Shown here in pieces: positions 17,810 through 28,345 of a stretch of 64,000 nucleotides of DNA. The position numbers were made by a program, and so were the translations under genes. Where the stretch lies: NCBI GenBank assembly GCA_002298145.1, contig DBMP01000017.1, positions 92,169 to 156,168 of the forward strand, given 5' to 3'. The stretch's first letter is position 1, and every line of letters starts with the position of its first letter. Source of the DNA: Spartobacteria bacterium UBA695 (GTDB lineage Bacteria; Verrucomicrobiota; Verrucomicrobiia; Chthoniobacterales; Chthoniobacteraceae). The notes under the pieces are model-generated. The model did not search any database, was not told where the DNA came from, and saw only the letters and a list, made by a program, of their open reading frames with translations.

Positions 17810-18318
17810 AAAAAGAACACGGATTCTCTTTGGTTGAGGTGACCATCGCGATGGGGGTCGCGGTGGTCTCGCTCACTTCGCTGCTCGGATTGTTGCCCAT
17901 TGGGATTACCAATAATCAGTCCTCTATTTCGCAGACATCCGCGGCCAGCTTGGGCCGGGTGATCCTGGCCGATTTGCAATCGACTCCGGTGACCAAGCCC
18001 GCCAGTGAGCAGAAATCGCCCTTGATGAGCATCCCCGTCCCGTACACCGGGAGCCCCAGGCACACGGTTTTCTTTAGCGATGACGGCACGCCTGTAGGCG
18101 CGGTTGACAGCGATGCCACGCTGAGTGCGGCCCCAGGTCTTTCTCCCTATTTCCGGGCGACGCTATTTTTTTCCACTGCGGATGACTCTTCCCAAAAAGA
18201 TGCGACGAAGGTGCGGATTCTCATTACCTGGCCTGCCTCGGCGGACAAAGCGGCCAGCGCTTTGCCGAGCCACTATGCGGGATCATATGAGTTGGTTAGC
18301 GCATTTAACCGGAACTGA
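17806..18318 (+). CDS. Verru_Chthon cassette protein B (pseudopilin-like), cassette 1
   Basis: 170 residues, beginning MKKEHGFSLVEVTIAMGVAVVSLTSLLGLLPIG. It has a very short leader, cleavage G/F, Glu at +5 and a hydrophobic helix ending in the GLLPIG motif that I also see in the second copy (GLIPMG). This fits the B member of the cassette. It overlaps the D stop by ATGA, and C starts 3 bp after its stop, so D-B-C are read as one transcript. Confidence 0.85.
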   Translation: MKKEHGFSLVEVTIAMGVAVVSLTSLLGLLPIGITNNQSSISQTSAASLGRVILADLQSTPVTKPASEQKSPLMSIPVPYTGSPRHTVFFSDDGTPVGAVDSDATLSAAPGLSPYFRATLFFSTADDSSQKDATKVRILITWPASADKAASALPSHYAGSYELVSAFNRN

Positions 18319-18320
18319 GG

Positions 18321-19193
18321 ATGCCTGCCCAATCCCCCAGGAAGCATGCCGCCAGCGGATTTACGCTCATCGAGATTTTGGTGGCCATTGCCGTGACCGC
18401 TCTCCTGGTGGTGATGGCGGCGCAGCTGACGAGCAGCACCACCTCCACTACGACCAATAGCCGAAAGCATCTGGATGCCAATAGTCAGGCGCGCCAGATT
18501 TTCGACCGCATGGAGCACGATTTTTCCCGGATGTTGAAGCGGAACGATGTCGATTGCGTCTTTAACATCCAGGCGGGTAACGATTCCTGCTACTTTTACA
18601 GCGAAGTCCCCGGCTATTTTACCGGCACCAGTAACCAGAGCCCGATCTCCCTGGTAGGCTACCGCGTCAATTCGCTCAAGCTGGAGCGGCTCGGGAAAGC
18701 GCTTACCTGGGATGGGGAAGCCGTTGGCACTTCGGCCCCGGGTTCAGTGGTGTTCCTTACCTATTCATCCGGCACTACGGTTAACTCCGCGAGTACGCTA
18801 AAGGGGGGGTGGCCGGACACCGTGAACGACGATTCCACCGATGCCGATTTCCATGTGATTGGCGATCAGGTCTACCGCATGGAATTTGCCTTCCTGCTCA
18901 AAAGCGGCACGTTGACGACGCAATTCAGCAAGCTTTCCAACGTGTCCGCGATTGTGGTGGGCATTGCGATTCTCGACTCGTCCAGCCAGAAAATGGTCCC
19001 CACCTCCAACACCCTGGTAAGTGTGCTGGAAGACGTTTCGGACGCCAATCTGACTTCCAGCCCGCCAAAGACCATGGCTTCGGTATGGCAAAGCGCCGTG
19101 AGCTCCAAAGACTTTGCTCAAAAGTGCGGAATTCCTGTGGCGGCGGCTTCTCAGGTGCGTATTTATCAGCGTTATTTCTACCTCAAAAAATAG
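18321..19193 (+). CDS. Verru_Chthon cassette protein C (pseudopilin-like), cassette 1
   Basis: 290 residues with a prepilin signal SGFTLIEILVAIAVTALLVVMAAQL at about 12-36 and the motif ARQIFDRMEHDFSRM shortly after, in the place where the second copy has REAFEAVTRKLSQA. The rest is a soluble domain without a catalytic pattern. By order and N-terminus it is the C member. The A gene starts 9 bp after its stop. Confidence 0.83.
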   Translation: MPAQSPRKHAASGFTLIEILVAIAVTALLVVMAAQLTSSTTSTTTNSRKHLDANSQARQIFDRMEHDFSRMLKRNDVDCVFNIQAGNDSCYFYSEVPGYFTGTSNQSPISLVGYRVNSLKLERLGKALTWDGEAVGTSAPGSVVFLTYSSGTTVNSASTLKGGWPDTVNDDSTDADFHVIGDQVYRMEFAFLLKSGTLTTQFSKLSNVSAIVVGIAILDSSSQKMVPTSNTLVSVLEDVSDANLTSSPPKTMASVWQSAVSSKDFAQKCGIPVAAASQVRIYQRYFYLKK

Positions 19194-19201
19194 GCCCGGC
19201 C

Positions 19202-22200
19202 ATGAGATCCCACTCCTACTCCTCCCCTGGTTTCCGGCGCTCCGGTGGCGCGGCTCTGATCATTGTTCTGGCATTTATCATTTTGCTGACGACGTTGGTG
19301 ATGGCGTTTTTTTCCCGGGCATTGAACGAGCGTCAGGTTGCCTATAGCAGTGCCAACCAGACCAAGGTTGCTAGCCTTGCCTTCGGCGCGTTGGATAGCA
19401 TTATCAGCGATTTTCAACAGGAGATTGCCGCGGGTTCCATTACCACGACGGTGAGCCTTACCACTGGGACTCGCGTGGCGACGATCACGATACCCACCTC
19501 TCCAATAACGGTCGTTCCCTGCCTGGCGCTCTCGGGCACTTCTGCTGTCACCGGTAATTCGTTTGCTCCTAACTTGGTGAAGCGGAGCGCCTATGCGCAG
19601 AGTTTTTTTTCCGGATCGAATTATAACTTGTCCAGCAATACGCTCGCGGTGAGCACCACGGGAACCCCTACCTCTACCGTTGCCTACACGGCGGCCAACC
19701 GGGCTGCGGGATCTTCCACGACCGGCACGTCGCAAAACGGCCGTTCGATTTCCCTGGCGCGCTGGAACAAGGCGCTGTTATTGCCCAAAAAGGACCCAAA
19801 CAGCAGTACGGATTTTACCCCGGTCACCACGGGCGGGAGCAATGTGTTTCTTCCGCCCGACTGGATTTTGATTGCACGGGATGGGTCAAATCCCAAAACG
19901 TGGAGCACCAATATGGTTTACTCGTCCACCAACTCGGCTTCGGTGGTTGGCCGGTACGCCTATGCGATCTACGACGAGGGCGGATTGTTGGATGCGAATG
20001 TTGCGGGCTACCCGTCCATCACGGGGACTGACATCTATGCCAACAAAGGTTCGCTGGCCCTTGCCGACCTCACTGTGACGGGGTTGGGGGCTGCGCAGAT
20101 CGACGCGCTGGTCGGGTGGCGCAACTATGCTTCGGCCACTCCGTCCGGTTCCCTCCATGGCTCCTTCAGCTTCGACGCTACGTCGGGCAGTAACTACTAT
20201 AATTATCTGCTCTCCAATACTACTGGGTTCATGACCACCGGGAACCGGACGTTGAATTCGGGGCAGAGCGATCGGATTTTTCCAAGCCGTCAGACGCTGA
20301 TCAAATTTTTTAGCGACTCCAGCGTATCGAGTTCGAATGCCCTGGCTTCCGTGCAGAATTCCCTTCAGTATCTGGGCACGTTTTCCCGGGACTTGGAACA
20401 GCCCTCCTTCGTGCCAGATCCGAACCGCCCCAAGAATACCCGGCACGTTCGCGATAACGTTCCCGCGACCAACGACGGGAACGGGAACGACACTTACGAT
20501 CCGACCGGGGCAAAACAGGATGCCATCAACCCGGTGCTGTTGAAGGTCAGGGATGCGAACGGTGATCCGGTGCTCAAACGGCGCTTCCCGCTTAACCGTC
20601 TGGCTTGGCTGACCTACAAAGGGCCTAGCGCCGACAACCTCAGTGATTCCATCGTGCAGCAGATGATCGCAAAGCTTGGAGGAACCCCCGGGGACTCAAC
20701 CGACCCGGTCTACCAGTTCCTGGCAAAAGGAACGGCTGATAATATAAACAAATATTTTGGTCTTACATGGACGAGTGGACAATGGACTTACGACCATGGC
20801 GATCCGGCGCGCATCTTCCAGCTGTCGGAGGTTCCATCCGACCGCGAACCGGATTTCTTTGAAACGCTCAAGGCCGTGATTCATTGCGACTCGCTGGGCA
20901 AGCAAAACGGAGGTCTCGATACCCAGCTTTCGCCTCATTACTTAACCGGAGCCTTAATCGATGGCATGATCCATTACCAGATCATGCAGATCGCGGCCAA
21001 CCTGATTGACCAATTCGACCTCGATAGCTATCCCACGCATCTCTCCTTCAACGGATGGGATCTTTACGGCGTGGAGAACTTACCCTATCTCGCTGGATGG
21101 CAGCAAATGTGGTACCGCCAGAGGGCGTTGACAAAGGGGGTGGATTACCCTGACACGGTTACTATAACCACGACCTCGGGCACGACGAAGACCACCGGCA
21201 CGGTCAGTTCGCCTGACAACGGAGTCTATGAAACGGCCGCCATGGTTCAGCCGATTATCTGGAACCCGCACGCGCCTGATACCAGCACGTCTCCCCTTGG
21301 TGCGCCGACCCAGTTCCGGGTGGCGGCCAGCGGGTCTGCCGGATTGGGAGCGGGGGGCATAGCGGTTTTCACCCAGGTAGCCCCGGCCTGGTGGAGCGGG
21401 ACGACCGCCGCTACGGGGACCTACCCGTATAAAGACACCGCCCCAAGCAGCTGGATCCAAGTGACCACAAGCTCGGGGGATAAAATAATGACTCCGGGGG
21501 CTTTCGTGGACCCGGACACGAGTATTCTGACCTTCACCTCGGGAACCTCCTATCGCGAGCCGATCCGGTTGTGTCTCAACGGTTCTCCAACGGACCTCAG
21601 TCCGCGGGGTTACTCCTCCGACAAGATGGCCCAGCCGATGAACATTTCTTTTGACTCCACCCTTGCAGCGGCCGAAGGGGGCAGCCAAGTGATCGGGTTT
21701 TACTGCGGAAAGGCGTGGACCGGCGGCACGGGTACCGTCAATGGCGTCGCCCAAGGCTGTTCCTACCTCGGAACGATTTATCAGAATTTGATGCTCACCC
21801 TGCAATACAAGGATGCATCGGGAAATTGGCAGACGTATGACGAGATTGAGCAAGTATACAATAGTACTTCCCGCACCAGCTTTGTGGATGAGAACAACCC
21901 TGATTCCACCCCCAGTTCGCGGGGCTTTCGGGCATGCTTCCGGGCCGATCCACGCACGAGCCGGTGGGGGCTTTTTGGCGCCTATGTTTACCCCACGAAG
22001 GATTTAAGTAAACTCGGGTTTAAATTGAGTTCGCCATTTGCTTTCACCGTAGTAGGCAAGGTTTTACCTGGCTTTTATCTTCCCCAGAGCATCACGCTGA
22101 TGCCGAATGTGGACTCTTCCTATCGGGGGGTCTCTAACGCCTCGGGTGGACCCGCCGCTCCGGGATGGGTCATCTCCTCCTCCTATAATCTTGGTGATCT

Positions 22201-23164
22201 GATGGTCAACCTACCCAAAAGATCAACCGCGAACCCCGATCCCAACCCCAACGCTGGCCCCAGTACCGCCACCTCACCCGGCGAGAAATTTTTTTACACG
22301 GACCCGGATATGGTTTTCCGGCGCGCCTCGGGCTGGAATTTCTCGGGAACCAACGGGCTGCCGCTGTATACGGCCAACGCGGATTACAGCAGCCGCCCGG
22401 TGATTCTGAACCGCCCGTTCCGATCCGTGGCGGAGATGGGCTACGCATTCCGGGGCGTGGCTTGGAAAGAACTGGATTTCTTTTCCCCGGAGAGCGGAGA
22501 CGCGGCGTTGCTCGATGCCTTCTGCGTCAACGATCTGGGCACCGCGCCTTCCAGCATGTTGGTGGCGGGCCGGGTTAACCTGAATACCCGCCAGCCCAAG
22601 GTGATTCAGGCGCTCCTTCAGGGGGTCTCAAAGGCAGAGGGGGGGATTCTCAGCGGGACTGATGCGGGGGCGATTGCCAACGAACTAGTCAAGTGGACGG
22701 GCAATGTGACCTCCGGCACTGCAGGAGTATTACTCAAGGGGCCGTTGCGCAACCGAAGCGAACTGGTTGGAAAGTATATTTCCAGCGTCACCTTTGGTTC
22801 CTCGCTTACCTTGTCGGGGAACGCCGGGGCCATTGCTATTTCCGGCGCGCAATCTTATTCCGGCTTTGCTTCCGTGCTGACAGGGACGGGCTCGACGACC
22901 TTCTCCAGCGTCTCCGACAAGTCCATCAAGCGCCGGGCCGAGTGCGCGATGCGGGCGCTGGCGGACTCCGGGAATACGCGCACGTGGAACCTCATGATTG
23001 ACCTGGTGGCCCAAACGGGACGCTATTTGCCCACCGCTAAAAATGCCACGAACCCGTTGGATCAATTTACGGTCGAAGGTGAAACCCGCTACTGGGTGCA
23101 CGTGGCTATCGACCGCTACACCGGCGAGGTGCTGGAAACGCAGGTGGAGCCGGTTTCCGAATAA
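19202..23164 (+). CDS. Verru_Chthon cassette protein A (large pseudopilin-associated protein), cassette 1
   Basis: 1320 residues from ATG 19202. The longer frame from 18809 would run through the C gene and is rejected. The N-terminus is basic followed by SGGAALIIVLAFIILLTTLVMAFFSRALNERQVA, a single membrane helix resembling the PilX/GspK type of large pilus-complex subunit (hydrophobic segment without the usual F-Glu5). Most of the protein is a long Ser/Thr/Gly-rich exported region. Later it contains FRSVAEMGYAFRG, VAGRVNLNTRQPKVIQALLQG and IKRRAECAMRALADSGNTRTWNLMIDL near the C-terminus, blocks that look conserved in the family. It is the largest gene of the cassette and the likely structural or tip component; that role is an inference from GspK-like layout. 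Confidence 0.85.
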   Translation: MRSHSYSSPGFRRSGGAALIIVLAFIILLTTLVMAFFSRALNERQVAYSSANQTKVASLAFGALDSIISDFQQEIAAGSITTTVSLTTGTRVATITIPTSPITVVPCLALSGTSAVTGNSFAPNLVKRSAYAQSFFSGSNYNLSSNTLAVSTTGTPTSTVAYTAANRAAGSSTTGTSQNGRSISLARWNKALLLPKKDPNSSTDFTPVTTGGSNVFLPPDWILIARDGSNPKTWSTNMVYSSTNSASVVGRYAYAIYDEGGLLDANVAGYPSITGTDIYANKGSLALADLTVTGLGAAQIDALVGWRNYASATPSGSLHGSFSFDATSGSNYYNYLLSNTTGFMTTGNRTLNSGQSDRIFPSRQTLIKFFSDSSVSSSNALASVQNSLQYLGTFSRDLEQPSFVPDPNRPKNTRHVRDNVPATNDGNGNDTYDPTGAKQDAINPVLLKVRDANGDPVLKRRFPLNRLAWLTYKGPSADNLSDSIVQQMIAKLGGTPGDSTDPVYQFLAKGTADNINKYFGLTWTSGQWTYDHGDPARIFQLSEVPSDREPDFFETLKAVIHCDSLGKQNGGLDTQLSPHYLTGALIDGMIHYQIMQIAANLIDQFDLDSYPTHLSFNGWDLYGVENLPYLAGWQQMWYRQRALTKGVDYPDTVTITTTSGTTKTTGTVSSPDNGVYETAAMVQPIIWNPHAPDTSTSPLGAPTQFRVAASGSAGLGAGGIAVFTQVAPAWWSGTTAATGTYPYKDTAPSSWIQVTTSSGDKIMTPGAFVDPDTSILTFTSGTSYREPIRLCLNGSPTDLSPRGYSSDKMAQPMNISFDSTLAAAEGGSQVIGFYCGKAWTGGTGTVNGVAQGCSYLGTIYQNLMLTLQYKDASGNWQTYDEIEQVYNSTSRTSFVDENNPDSTPSSRGFRACFRADPRTSRWGLFGAYVYPTKDLSKLGFKLSSPFAFTVVGKVLPGFYLPQSITLMPNVDSSYRGVSNASGGPAAPGWVISSSYNLGDLMVNLPKRSTANPDPNPNAGPSTATSPGEKFFYTDPDMVFRRASGWNFSGTNGLPLYTANADYSSRPVILNRPFRSVAEMGYAFRGVAWKELDFFSPESGDAALLDAFCVNDLGTAPSSMLVAGRVNLNTRQPKVIQALLQGVSKAEGGILSGTDAGAIANELVKWTGNVTSGTAGVLLKGPLRNRSELVGKYISSVTFGSSLTLSGNAGAIAISGAQSYSGFASVLTGTGSTTFSSVSDKSIKRRAECAMRALADSGNTRTWNLMIDLVAQTGRYLPTAKNATNPLDQFTVEGETRYWVHVAIDRYTGEVLETQVEPVSE

Positions 23165-23173
23165 TGACGCTTT

Positions 23174-23848
23174 ATGAAATGGCCTTATTTAGTTCTCGCC
23201 GTCTGCGGCATTGCCTTGGCGATCTCCACTGTCGCCGCCCAGAACGCGCCGTTGCCGCCAATCAAGACCCCCACTTTGCAAAGGGCTCCGGAGCTGGCTT
23301 CGTGGACGATCTCGTTTAAATATAGTAACGCGGGAACGGCACAGCATCGCAGAACCGATCCAGATCCCGTGCAAAGCATCACGGTAACGAAAGCGGGCAC
23401 GACCTATCGCGAGCAGATCGCCCATGCTTCGGGGCAAACCGGGGAAAAATGGATTTTTGAAGACGCTCAATTGCAGATCGTCAAAGGCGGGTTCGTGGTC
23501 ATTGTTGAGACTCCCTCAACGGGGAAGTCCTCCCCGGAGTTCAATGATTACAATACTTGCGACTTCGGTGGGATGGAGTGGGTCTCGCCGTCTCACTTCC
23601 GGAGCGCTCAGCCCTACCAGGGGAGGGCGGCCTATTTATTTGAGGTGCCCAAAGGACAGGGAAAAGCCACGGCGGTTCTATCGGCCGATACGCAATGGCC
23701 TCTCCTCTACTCGGATGAGGAAGTGACTTGTACCTATACGTTCAACGCGCCCCCGCAGGAACTGACGCCTCCCGAGAAAATTCTTACGATCCTAAAGAAG
23801 CACAAAGCCGGACTGCAAAAGCTTAAGCTCCATTCGTCGCCACCATAA
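23174..23848 (+). CDS. Secreted protein of unknown function after cassette 1
   Basis: 224 residues with signal peptide MKWPYLVLAVCGIALAISTVAAQ and a Lys-rich C-terminus. I do not recognise a domain. It begins 9 bp after the cassette A stop, so it is almost certainly transcribed with it. Composition and pattern (SWTISFKY, YREQIAHASGQTGEKWIFEDAQLQIVKG) suggest a small beta-rich periplasmic protein. The second cassette has no equivalent, which makes this an optional partner. Confidence 0.7.
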   Translation: MKWPYLVLAVCGIALAISTVAAQNAPLPPIKTPTLQRAPELASWTISFKYSNAGTAQHRRTDPDPVQSITVTKAGTTYREQIAHASGQTGEKWIFEDAQLQIVKGGFVVIVETPSTGKSSPEFNDYNTCDFGGMEWVSPSHFRSAQPYQGRAAYLFEVPKGQGKATAVLSADTQWPLLYSDEEVTCTYTFNAPPQELTPPEKILTILKKHKAGLQKLKLHSSPP

Positions 23849-24040
23849 AGCCGACGGTGCTTAACCCCGGGATAGAAGCTACATCTTGGGGATGTTTTGG
23901 AACGCGGCATCCAGCTCCTCATGGGTTCTCATGAGGGGCTCGGTTTCAGCCAAGACGCTTATGGATTTTTCCTTCGGTGTCAGCTGGGGCTCTTCTCAGA
24001 TCTTATCAAGCACGACACCGCGGTCGGCTATCGAGGATGG

Positions 24041-26094
24041 CTAGAACTTTGCCTGTTCTGTAACCCCTGGGAAGGAATCGGTGCGGAAGGGGCCCGCGGG
24101 GAATCCAGCTTGGTTGTAGAGATTGGCGGTGGGGCTGTCGGCCCAGGCGTAGCGGACGGCCACGGGCTTGGCGACGGCGGGCGAGGAGACGACGACGGTG
24201 TCGCCTTCGATCTTGGCGTTGGCCCATTGCCATTTCATGTCCTTGCCGCAGATGGCGAATCCTTCGAGCTGGCTCTCGGGGCTGTTGCGGACTAGCGAGG
24301 GATTCTCTTTTTTCAACGAGCTGGCGACGTATTCTGTTCCCAAGGGCCGGGCTACGAGGCCCCCGTTGAGTTCCCGGAAGTGAAGGCGGATTTTGCCGTC
24401 TTCGATGTTTTGAGAATCGCAAACCGGACCGGAGGAGGGAACGGGTTTGTTGTAGGTTTTGGCCAGGGCGATGGCCGCCAGACATTGTCCGGGATCTTTT
24501 TTGTTCCGAGGATGGACATCGCCGGTTTCGCCGACGTCAATGAGGATCGCCTCGCCGGTATTGGGCAGGGAAAGTGTCTTGGTCTGGGCTTCGCGCAATT
24601 CGGCCCATGCGCATTCGATCGGTTGCGTTTTTTTGTCCTGGAAGCTGGCCAACTGGCAGAAGTAGAAGGGGAAGTTCCGGCCCCAGTGTTGCCGCCAGTC
24701 GATGATCATGAGGGGGAATGAGGCTTGGTACTGGCAGGCCCTGCCGACGTTGTTTTCCAGATGGCGCCTTGGATGGTGTACGGCAGGAGGGGGGCGATCA
24801 TTCCGTTGTATAGTGTGCTGGGACGGTTCTGAGGCCGTAGGACGAATTTCGGGGGTTGCGGGGCGGTTTGCTGAGCGTCGGTAGAAAGGGGAGGCAAGGC
24901 GTATTCCGTTTTGGCGAGCCATTCTCCTTTGAGGTGGATTTTGTCAAAGGTCAGGAGGTCGGGATTGCCGCTCAACCCCGCACCGCCGACGGGGTTGTAG
25001 ATCCGGATGGCGATGACGTTGTCGCCTTTGACGTGGTCTTTGAGGTAGCAGTAGTGACGAGCCCCAATGCCCGCAAAATTGTCGGGTGTCACGCTGCTGA
25101 CTAGTTTTCCATTGTAATATACGGTTTCGAAGCCTTCGGGGGTTTGCAGTTCAAGCTGAGAAATGACGTTCCGGTCTGTGCCATGGATGGAAACGGTTTT
25201 CCGAATCCAGACTGCTCCAGAGTCGGGGAGCCCGGCGGCGCTGAATTTCCCGGGCAGGACGACCGGTTGCCAGTCGGTGGTCGGGATGCCTGGGGCGGCG
25301 AAGGCGGGGGGATCGGCCGGTTTATCCGCGCGTTCATATTGCTTTGCCCATTCATGGAATGCGCTCACATAGGCTAGCTTGGCGGCGTTGTAGGTATCCA
25401 CGTCTTTGTTGATTCGATCTTTCCCAGCCTTGAGCTCCGGGTTGCTCTCCAACGCCTCATCACTAGTCCACGATTTGACTGGCGTGCCGCCCCAGGAGCT
25501 ATGGATCAAGCCGACCGGGGTTTGAAGGCTTTGTTGCAATGTCTTGCCGAAGTAATAGCCGACTGCGGTGAAGCTGCCCGCGGTCGCGGGATCGGCCAAA
25601 ACCCACTTCCCTTTGCATTCGTCCTGCACGGTCGGGGCTGCGTTATAGTTAACGCGAAATTGGCGTAGCTGCAAGTTGGCTGACGCGGCAATTTCTTCTT
25701 CCGCTCCGATGGATCGGCTCAGAAGAAATTCCATGTTTGATTGCCCTGAGGCCAGCCATACTTCGCCGACCGCTACGTCGCTGATGGTGATTTTGTTGGT
25801 TCCTTCGATGACGAGATCGAAGGGGACTTGCCCGACCTGGGAAAGATCTACTTCGATGCGCCATTTTCCATCGGGATCGGTTGCCGTCGCCTCGCCTCGG
25901 ACGCCTGCGATGGTTGCTGTAACGTGTTCTCCGGGAGCGGCTTTTACCCGGAGTACGGTTTTCGAGGACTTCTGGAGAACGGCATGATCGGAGATCAAAG
26001 ATGGCAGGGAAACGGCCCCTTGGGCGGAAGTTAATGAGAGGGCGAGGATGGCACCGAAGCCGAGCCAAAGGCGTGGGGGAAGGTGATGTTTCAT
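24041..26094 (-). pseudogene. Sialate O-acetylesterase-family gene broken by a 10-nt deletion
   Basis: The first part (from ATG 26094, signal peptide MKHHLPPRLWLGFGAILALS) reads as a normal long SASA-family esterase with the GQSNM nucleophile motif and an inserted sugar-binding-like domain. After GAIW, at about 24756/24757, the frame changes. The family expects WYQGE before NNVGRA; the DNA here goes directly from TGG to AAAACAACGTC, which equals a loss of 10 nt encoding YQG and part of E. The downstream frame continues with NNVGRACQYQASFPLMI and a full C-terminus ending at 24041. A conserved active-site block is lost and the frame shifts, so the gene is inactive. It has no partner genes of its own strand nearby. 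Confidence 0.85.
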
Positions 26095-26220
26095 AAGGGG
26101 AAATCTCTTGATACGGACCGGCTGCAATCAGGGATTCAACCGGGGTAGTGGCGATATCCATCCGAGCGCAAGCTATGGTCGTGTAACATATATAGCGATT
26201 GTTGCTACAGAATTAGTATG

Positions 26221-26232
26221 CGCAAAATTGCG
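26221..26232. promoter_or_regulatory. Short palindrome CGCAA-AA-TTGCG between two decayed genes
   Basis: A 12-bp near-perfect palindrome upstream of the broken sialate esterase and just past the MFS remnant. It may be a leftover operator or hairpin; nothing else supports a function. Confidence 0.2.
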
Positions 26233-26239
26233 AGACTGA

Positions 26240-27180
26240 TTATTCAGGAGGGGCATACTTGTTGGGACCTCCCAAGGCCATAAATTGCCTGTAGAGGATA
26301 AGATATGCTCCCAGCGCTAAAACGGCTATCAGCGAGCTTACAAAAAATGTGTACCGATATGCATGGTCGGTGTATCCGAGGAATATGCCCATCACCGGGG
26401 CACATACTAATGATGATAAGTTAATCAGCACGCCCCCAGCGGAACTTAATTCGGCAAATCGTGTGTTGGGCAGTAATCTCTGACCTATCGAAGCTGATGC
26501 GGTAAGATAGCTGCCGTTAATTACACCATGAGCAACCAGTGCACCGCCAAAATACCAAGTGTTCGTTGAATATAGACCACCTGCGAGTGTGGCCAATGCA
26601 TAAAGTCCCATCAAAATAGAAGCGAGACGCAGGGGATGGAATCGATCCGCTAGAACGCCGAGCGGGTAAGCCATCGCAAAAGATAAAATATAAGTTAATG
26701 CAATGCATTTCCCATAAGTATCCATATCCATCCCAATGGATTGGGCAAAAAATACACTAAATAGATTGATGGGGGCAGAAGCTGTGGCGCCCAAGGCAAT
26801 GGCTATATAGTATAAAATGTAATAGCGTTTTCCAAAGCACTCTTTAAAATAGGTTTTGGTTGCAAGGAGGGATCCTCTGTTTTCTTCTGGAATGAAGATC
26901 GGGGCCGGAGGGTATTCCCCTTCCTTTGCTTTCAAGCATAACAGCATCAAGCCGACACCGTAGAGTGTTCCGATGCCGATAAAAATTCCAACGTAATGGT
27001 TTTCCGATTTCCCTAATATCCAATAGTTAAATGTGATGCCAGCCATTAGGCTTGCCGCGCGAAACGTACCCAAAAACCGCCCTATAACACATTGAGGGAC
27101 AACATTGCTTAGGAGCCCTCCAAACACTGCGTTGGCGGCGGCGCCAGAGACATCCCACAATGTCCAAAACAAGGTGAGGA
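26240..27180 (-). pseudogene. 5'-truncated MFS transporter
   Basis: About 310 residues of a major-facilitator permease are readable, from LTLFWTLWDVSGAAANAVFGGLLSNVVPQCVIGRFLGTFRA to the natural-looking C-terminus. The hydrophobic helices and VVPQxxxGRF match the middle and second half of sugar-type MFS transporters; the first helices are missing. The ORF's first 40 residues are not transporter-like: they are antisense to an AraC fragment. The truncation point coincides with the 5' end of that fragment at about 27180, which indicates a deletion. Non-functional as transporter. Confidence 0.75.
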
Positions 27181-27182
27181 CA

Positions 27183-27365
27183 ATGCGGCTTAAGATGAAT
27201 CGGGCTGCTGAGCTGCTCCTCCGCTCGGGCTCCATGGTCAAGGAAGTCGCCGAACAGCTCAATTCTTCAAGTCCGTTCCAATTCTCCCGCGCATTCAAGC
27301 GAGTTTATGGCTTATCCCCCGATCACTTCATTCGCCGTAGTGCAATTGGTATTTCGCGTGGGTAA
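27183..27365 (+). pseudogene. C-terminal fragment of an AraC-family regulator
   Basis: The readable part, RLKMNRAAELLLRSGSMVKEVAEQLNSSSPFQFSRAFKRVYGLSPDHFIRR, is the second helix-turn-helix half of an AraC DNA-binding domain. Everything upstream is missing and is replaced by the truncated MFS gene facing the other way. It ends with a stop at 27363-27365. See the finding about the shared deletion breakpoint. Confidence 0.75.
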
Positions 27366-28300
27366 TTGCGCTTTTTGAATCTTTCGTCGTGTGCCGTTTG
27401 TTACCGACTTAGTCCGCCCTGGCTCCGAACTCGCACTTACGGCTTCTGTAATGATCGACATCAGTTTAGCACTTATAGCCTAAAAAGTGATACGCTGGCG
27501 TTTTCGGACCATCGAAACCGCAAGAAAATCTGTGCGCATAAGGTGCTTAACGCAAACGACGTAAAACCGGAGCCAGCAGTCAAACTCGAACCGCCGACCG
27601 TCTGATTACAAATTTCTCCCCGCCTTCCCGGATTTTCACGTTTACAGAGGGATCATCGCCCAATATCGGCCCTTTTCAATCCCAAACAGGGCAAAATGTC
27701 CTTACAAAAATTTATCAAAAAAATCGCTCACTGGCACTTGTCCCCCCTCAATTGGGACGGGACAAACTGGATATGCGACCAGCAACGATCCCCCCAAGAT
27801 ACGAGAAGATAATACGAGTTATATAGTCAAGCTGCGATAATGTTTCTGAAGGAAGCGTTGCCTCGCTGTGGATGTAGTGCCTGTAGCCGGCGCGACTGTT
27901 GGCTGCGTCGGCTTTCCGGGTCGGTTCCTCGCGGCGGTTATTCTCCCTTGGCGTAGCCCTGATGGTAAGTTACCAAGAGGAGCGTCCGTATCGAACATCC
28001 AATTCGCTGCGTTACCGTCAATTGTCGTGACAAGGTTCGGTGGTCGGTTGGGGATTATCCAACCTACAAAAGAGTCGGTTATCGGGCTCTACTCCAAGTA
28101 AAGCCCCGACCTCTCTGCAAGAGGAAGTGTAAATACAGCGGCATGGACATCAGCGATGCCAAACACCTTGATAATTTTTCCCTCCAAAAGTAACGCCGTC
28201 GCCCGCCTTCTTGCCACCGTTTGTTCTTGCGGGATCCATTTACACTCATCTTCTTCCATTCACTCCCTTGTTGCAGGATTAATACAATGCCTGGCCTGGT
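27366..28300. other. Gene-poor stretch
   Basis: About 930 bp without a gene I can support. Short open frames exist on both strands (for example 27366-27605 and 27868-28101 plus, and an ATG-less frame about 28092-27830 minus), but none has a recognisable domain. The codon pattern looks degraded, and the stretch lies next to two decayed genes. Confidence 0.5.
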
Positions 28301-28331
28301 AAACAATCTATTGATTGCTTAATCGTTAGAT
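28301..28331 (+). promoter_or_regulatory. Predicted LacI operator, site A (upstream of lacI)
   Basis: Contains ATTGCTTAATCGTTAGAT preceded by AAACAATC. The same 18-bp core occurs at 32097-32126 and, on the minus strand, 38254-38284. It ends 15 bp before the lacI start, where binding would block transcription or translation initiation, so autoregulation is likely. Confidence 0.7.
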
Positions 28332-28345
28332 CTCCGATACAATCA

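Noticed and set aside
18809..19201. Upstream extension of cassette A to 18809
   Set aside because: It would run through the C gene in another frame; the membrane segment starts soon after ATG 19202.
23881..23899. Possible terminator hairpin ACATC-TTGGG-GATGT followed by TTTT
   Set aside because: The stem is only 5 bp and the T-run is short, so I could not claim a terminator after the 224-aa gene.
27366..28101. Two short plus-strand frames and one minus frame in the gene-poor stretch
   Set aside because: No recognisable domain, no good start site and no neighbours in an operon.
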